Source: Adineta steineri (taxonomy: Eukaryota > Rotifera > Eurotatoria > Adinetida > Adinetidae). Taken from it: DNA of 64,000 nucleotides. The position numbers and the translations under genes were made by a program. Each line of letters starts with the position of its first letter. Positions within the stretch are counted from its first letter, which is position 1. The stretch is taken from positions 394,283 through 458,282 of the forward strand of contig CAJNOI010000057.1 of assembly GCA_905250115.1 (NCBI GenBank), in the 5' to 3' direction. The notes beneath the pieces are model-generated. The model saw only the letters and a program-made list of their open reading frames with translations. It was not told the origin of the DNA and did no database searches. Shown here one piece after another: positions 61,601-64,000 of the stretch.

Positions 61601-61846
61601 GCTATATAAATTTAGCAAACAAAACGAAAAATATATTGAATTATTCCATTTCCTTATTGATTCTTTACTGAAAAACAAAATAGATGCAAAAGCAAAATAT
61701 AACTGATTTATCGTTAATAGATATAAGATAGTGGTCTAATGATTATTTAAACTAAAGAATTGTATTCGTCACAAGGTTATATATTAATTATTGCGAATAT
61801 TACTCACGAAGGTGCATCGAACTTTATTCGACAAATGTCGACCCAT
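43671..61846 (-). CDS. ANK: Ankyrin with giant neuronal-type tail exon
   Basis: Membrane-skeleton adaptor linking ion channels and adhesion proteins to spectrin. The first exon (61846-61808, MGRHLSNKV) leads into 24 ANK repeats (61240-56800). Two ZU5 domains and UPA follow (55705-53800), then a death domain (about 53570-53160) and a long disordered tail. The tail includes exons 51568-49862 and 49501-49442 and a giant exon from 48428. Repeats and ZU5 match the family closely: [55 protein letters not shown]. Splice phases I checked at the tail (AGA-G/AC; GAA-G/CT) are consistent. The 3' end is uncertain because a 100-N gap (43726-43825) splits the last exon; the stop is at 43671 or 43708 depending on frame. 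The giant exon recalls ankyrin-G/B and unc-44 neuronal isoforms. Confidence 0.93.
43726..43825. other. Assembly gap (100 N) in the giant exon
   Basis: The gap falls within the repeat array of the ankyrin tail. Its size is nominal and repeats are probably missing. Confidence 0.99.
43726..48428 (-). other. Ankyrin giant exon with repeated motifs
   Basis: One uninterrupted reading frame of about 1530 codons before the gap. The N-terminal part has three LIPE...EGD repeats (46800-46543). The C-terminal half (about 46060-43830) is built from degenerate acidic repeats with R-K/R-L/F-S phospho-like motifs and SIASLP/SEHEE stretches. It is highly charged and disordered. Confidence 0.85.
49381..49395. 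repeat. CAG microsatellite (5 units)
   Basis: A perfect CAG run in the intron between the 60-nt exon and the giant exon of the ankyrin gene. It is not coding. Confidence 0.8.
49442..51568 (-). other. Ankyrin tail exons: proline/serine-rich region
   Basis: Exon 51568-49862 encodes about 570 disordered residues with twin PPAKPPRH motifs, SH3-ligand-like, at about 51175-51260. It also has a His-rich run ([11 protein letters not shown]) and a coiled-coil-like [15 protein letters not shown]. It splices in phase to the 60-nt exon 49501-49442 ([20 protein letters not shown]). Confidence 0.8.
53155..53575 (-). other. Ankyrin death domain
   Basis: Begins about [15 protein letters not shown] and includes [19 protein letters not shown] and [13 protein letters not shown]. 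It continues in the next exon with [16 protein letters not shown]. The six-helix death-domain spacing matches ankyrins. Confidence 0.88.
53800..55705 (-). other. ZU5-ZU5-UPA supermodule of ankyrin
   Basis: The spectrin-binding region. The first ZU5 lies on exons 55705-55480 and about 55287-55120 ([33 protein letters not shown]). The second ZU5 runs from [19 protein letters not shown] to [10 protein letters not shown] (about 55075-54535). UPA follows ([26 protein letters not shown]) down to about 53810. Confidence 0.9.
56800..61240 (-). other. Ankyrin repeat solenoid, 24 repeats
   Basis: Twenty-four repeats of about 33 residues can be read in order, from [19 protein letters not shown] to [19 protein letters not shown]. 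Several sit on single exons, while repeats 11-16 and 18-21 are fused in larger exons (about 58990-58420 and 58207-57810). TPLH or a near variant opens most repeats. Between repeats 6 and 7 there are two tiny exons, 60261-60232 and 60097-60089. A 600-bp intron (about 57186-57809) separates repeats 21 and 22. Confidence 0.93.
60089..60261 (-). other. Ankyrin micro-exons (30 nt and 9 nt)
   Basis: Exon 60261-60232 encodes [10 protein letters not shown] and exon 60097-60089 encodes LGR. Both have AG acceptors and GT donors, are in phase 0, and are multiples of three, so either can be skipped without a frame change. They insert between ANK repeats 6 and 7, where vertebrate ankyrins also have a small optional exon with a similar VN.TT core. 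Confidence 0.7.
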
Positions 61847-64000
61847 GATAGCAGTCTTCTCTTTGATAAAATACGGAATTGAAATGACGAAATTACTGGC
61901 TACTAATGGCCACGATATGTCGTCGTAATAAAATAGTAGTAAATGAGACGACACTCAATGAGAGTGAGAGAGAGAGAGAGACAGAGAAAAGGAAGACGAA
62001 GAACATGCAGACAGAAGAAGAAACTAGTGTATAATCAAGATAGCACTCGATTTTCTCCTATGCCGATACTTCCAGTATCTCCTTTTTCCTTCTTCTTCTT
62101 TTTTTCCTTTCGCCTTACATATATATATATATGTATATGTATGTATATATGTATGTATTTCTTGATTGCGTATGTTTGTATATATATGGTAGAGTACCAT
62201 CAACCAACAGATGAATAGAAAGAACATTTTCCTAAAAATATAACTAACACAGCAGGAAAAAGAATATTCATAGTACCAAAGAAAAGGAAACAGAACAAAC
62301 AATCAATAGTAACAGCATGATTACTAACTGAACCTATCGATCGTTCTTATCTTTATCTTATTCCTGTCTAGCTAAATGCGTTCATCATATATATCCCGAT
62401 TGATCGATTGAATAGACTAGAAAGCAAATGCTAAAGAAATAAGTATTATCAAGAAGGGAAAAAAACGGATATATGACCGGCAGCTAAATAGACTTGCCAA
62501 TAAAAACAAACATTGTCCTTCGTAAATAAATAAGATTAACAGATATTTTTAGTCTTTCACACTGATTAGAAAAATATATATATGTTCTATTAATAAATTA
62601 AACATGAAAACAAAAATTTCTATGAACAACATACCACAGTCATATTGTACGAAATGAAATAATTGACATTTGGGATGCTTCTTTTCACACGATTTCGTGT
62701 TCGTACGTAGTAGAAAGAAGATTAAAATATGTTAAATGAATGAAAGGAATGAAAAAGAGAAATGTATGTATTATAATATAAGCAACTCTAGAAGAAAATG
62801 AGAAAGAAAAAGAAGAAAAAAAAAAAGAAGACTGAAAAATTGTGGCAGCACCACCATCACTCTCTCGTCAACTATTCAGACAGACACCCAGACAAAATAT
62901 CCAACGTGTGGTGTGTGAACACGACGAGCATGGACGCCTCACTTTTTTTCCTGATGATAGAATTGTTATTGTACTCTTCGTTCGTTCTTTTCTCGTTAGA
63001 ATGCACTTTTTTTCCTACTAGTAAAACATATATTCTCTTCTTCTTTTTTTTTTAACCATTAGTAAATTGAACTCAACCAGTTTGCAGTAACATCTGGCTC
63101 AAGACACAGAATGGAGAAAAAAGAGAATGTCTATGGTTAGAGAAGAAAAAAAGACTATCGAAGAATGTCACATCTGTGCTCGAAAAAAGAAAAATCGTAT
63201 ATAGAAAGTTAAACGTTAAATATTCAATTGTATGATAATAAGCAATAATGACAAAATAGACGGAAAAAAAATCAATCATGTTTGTTTTTGACATTATAAG
63301 GATAAAAGATTTCTACACATGTAAAAGAAGAAAATTATTTATTATTTTAAGTTTTTTTCTTTTTTTATTTACAAAAATCTAATAATAACAACTACACATA
63401 ATAAAATTTTCTTTTTTTTTTCCTCGAGAGCGTTTTTCTCTCTCTCTATTTTTCAAGAGTCATTGAAAATCTCAACTGACTCGTCGCTGTGTGTTCCGTC
63501 GTACAAAATATATAGAAATGAAAGAAACCAAATGCAAATGTGACGCGTGCACTTACAACTATGCACGAACATTGTCATGGGAAATATGTTTCTACGTTGT
63601 ATGCGAATAGAAAACAAATGATAGTGATGAGACTACTCCCGCTTTCTTTCTCATGTTACTCTTAGAAAATAGAATTAGTTGAATACTGAGAGAAACAACA
63701 CTATTTTTAAAATTCATTCAATGGATAGCACTTGATAGTTTTTTTTAATACACGTTAATGTATATATAGAGACAGAAAGAGAGGAAGATAGACGATAGGG
63801 TTTCATTTGTTCTTGTCAAGTTATTTTTATTTATACATTAACAAAAAGAAAAGAAAGAAGTCATCGAAATGTTCTATTATAGGTGTGAATATATCTCGAA
63901 TGTATTATGTCATATACAAAAAAAAATGAAAACTATTCCCAGTAAAGTGTTACTGATACATATGTATAGATATTTCATCATTATCCGGGATTATAAGAGT
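61847..64000. other. Upstream region of the ankyrin gene
   Basis: About 2.1 kb with no supported coding region. It includes a GA run (about 61960-61990), TA repeats with TATG (about 62119-62160) and A-rich tracts. It probably holds the ankyrin 5' UTR and promoter. The ORFs here are low-complexity translations. Confidence 0.45.

Noticed and set aside
1-64000. Bacterial contamination, CRISPR arrays or operons
   Set aside because: Introns occur in nearly all conserved genes, and no regularly spaced repeats or clustered same-strand prokaryotic genes are seen. The single-exon DUF1761 gene sits between intron-bearing genes on the same scaffold, though adjacent to a gap.

Overview
The window is eukaryotic nuclear DNA: AT-rich, with genes split by many short GT-AG introns (mostly about 45-120 bp), metazoan gene families, and no operons. 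The mix points to a rotifer, most likely a bdelloid: a neuronal-type ankyrin, an LDLa relic, an isolated polyketide ketosynthase, a bacterial-looking membrane gene, and a large lineage-looking family of two-TM Cys-rich proteins. The species call is inference. The sequence contains three runs of exactly 100 N (10127-10226, 25135-25234, 43726-43825), so it is a scaffold with fixed-size gaps.

Layout: 1-433 (+) last exons of maleylacetoacetate isomerase; 1286-3406 (+) two-domain phosphoethanolamine N-methyltransferase; 3543-4386 (-) unrecognised 213-aa protein; 4668-4984 hAT-like MITE; 5693-10112 (-) USP25/28-type deubiquitinase; 10463-10891 (-) intronless DUF1761 membrane protein; 11290-11589 long inverted-repeat element; 12416-13294 (+) RNA polymerase II subunit RPB9; 13459-16777 (+) PPP1R37; 19682-22119 (-) nuclear-receptor LBD-like protein without a visible zinc-finger domain; 25051-26812 (-) stand-alone ketosynthase; 27744-28260 short tandem repeats; 28421-29840 (-) decayed LDLa gene; 31582-32052 (+) orphan ORF; 32898-39225 (-) a 12-exon gene with three two-TM modules, a seventh TM and a seven-bladed FG-GAP propeller; 39446-40440 tandem duplication; 40782-41717 (+) and 41821-42756 (-) two convergent single-exon GPCR-like genes; 43671-61846 (-) a complete-looking ankyrin (24 ANK, ZU5-ZU5-UPA, death domain, giant tail exon).

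The most striking object is the 32898-39225 gene. All splice phases close over 12 exons (5355 nt, 1784 aa) and concatenate three homologous modules, each TM1, Cys-rich ectodomain, TM2. An added seventh TM then places an integrin-like calcium-binding propeller outside the cell. Its module topology resembles trimeric two-TM channels (DEG/ENaC, P2X), which suggests a covalently linked trimer; homology to those families is not shown here.

Otherwise the genes are independent housekeeping or signalling loci rather than a pathway. The ankyrin gene covers more than a quarter of the window and carries unusual repeated phospho-motif and EGD motifs in its giant exon.
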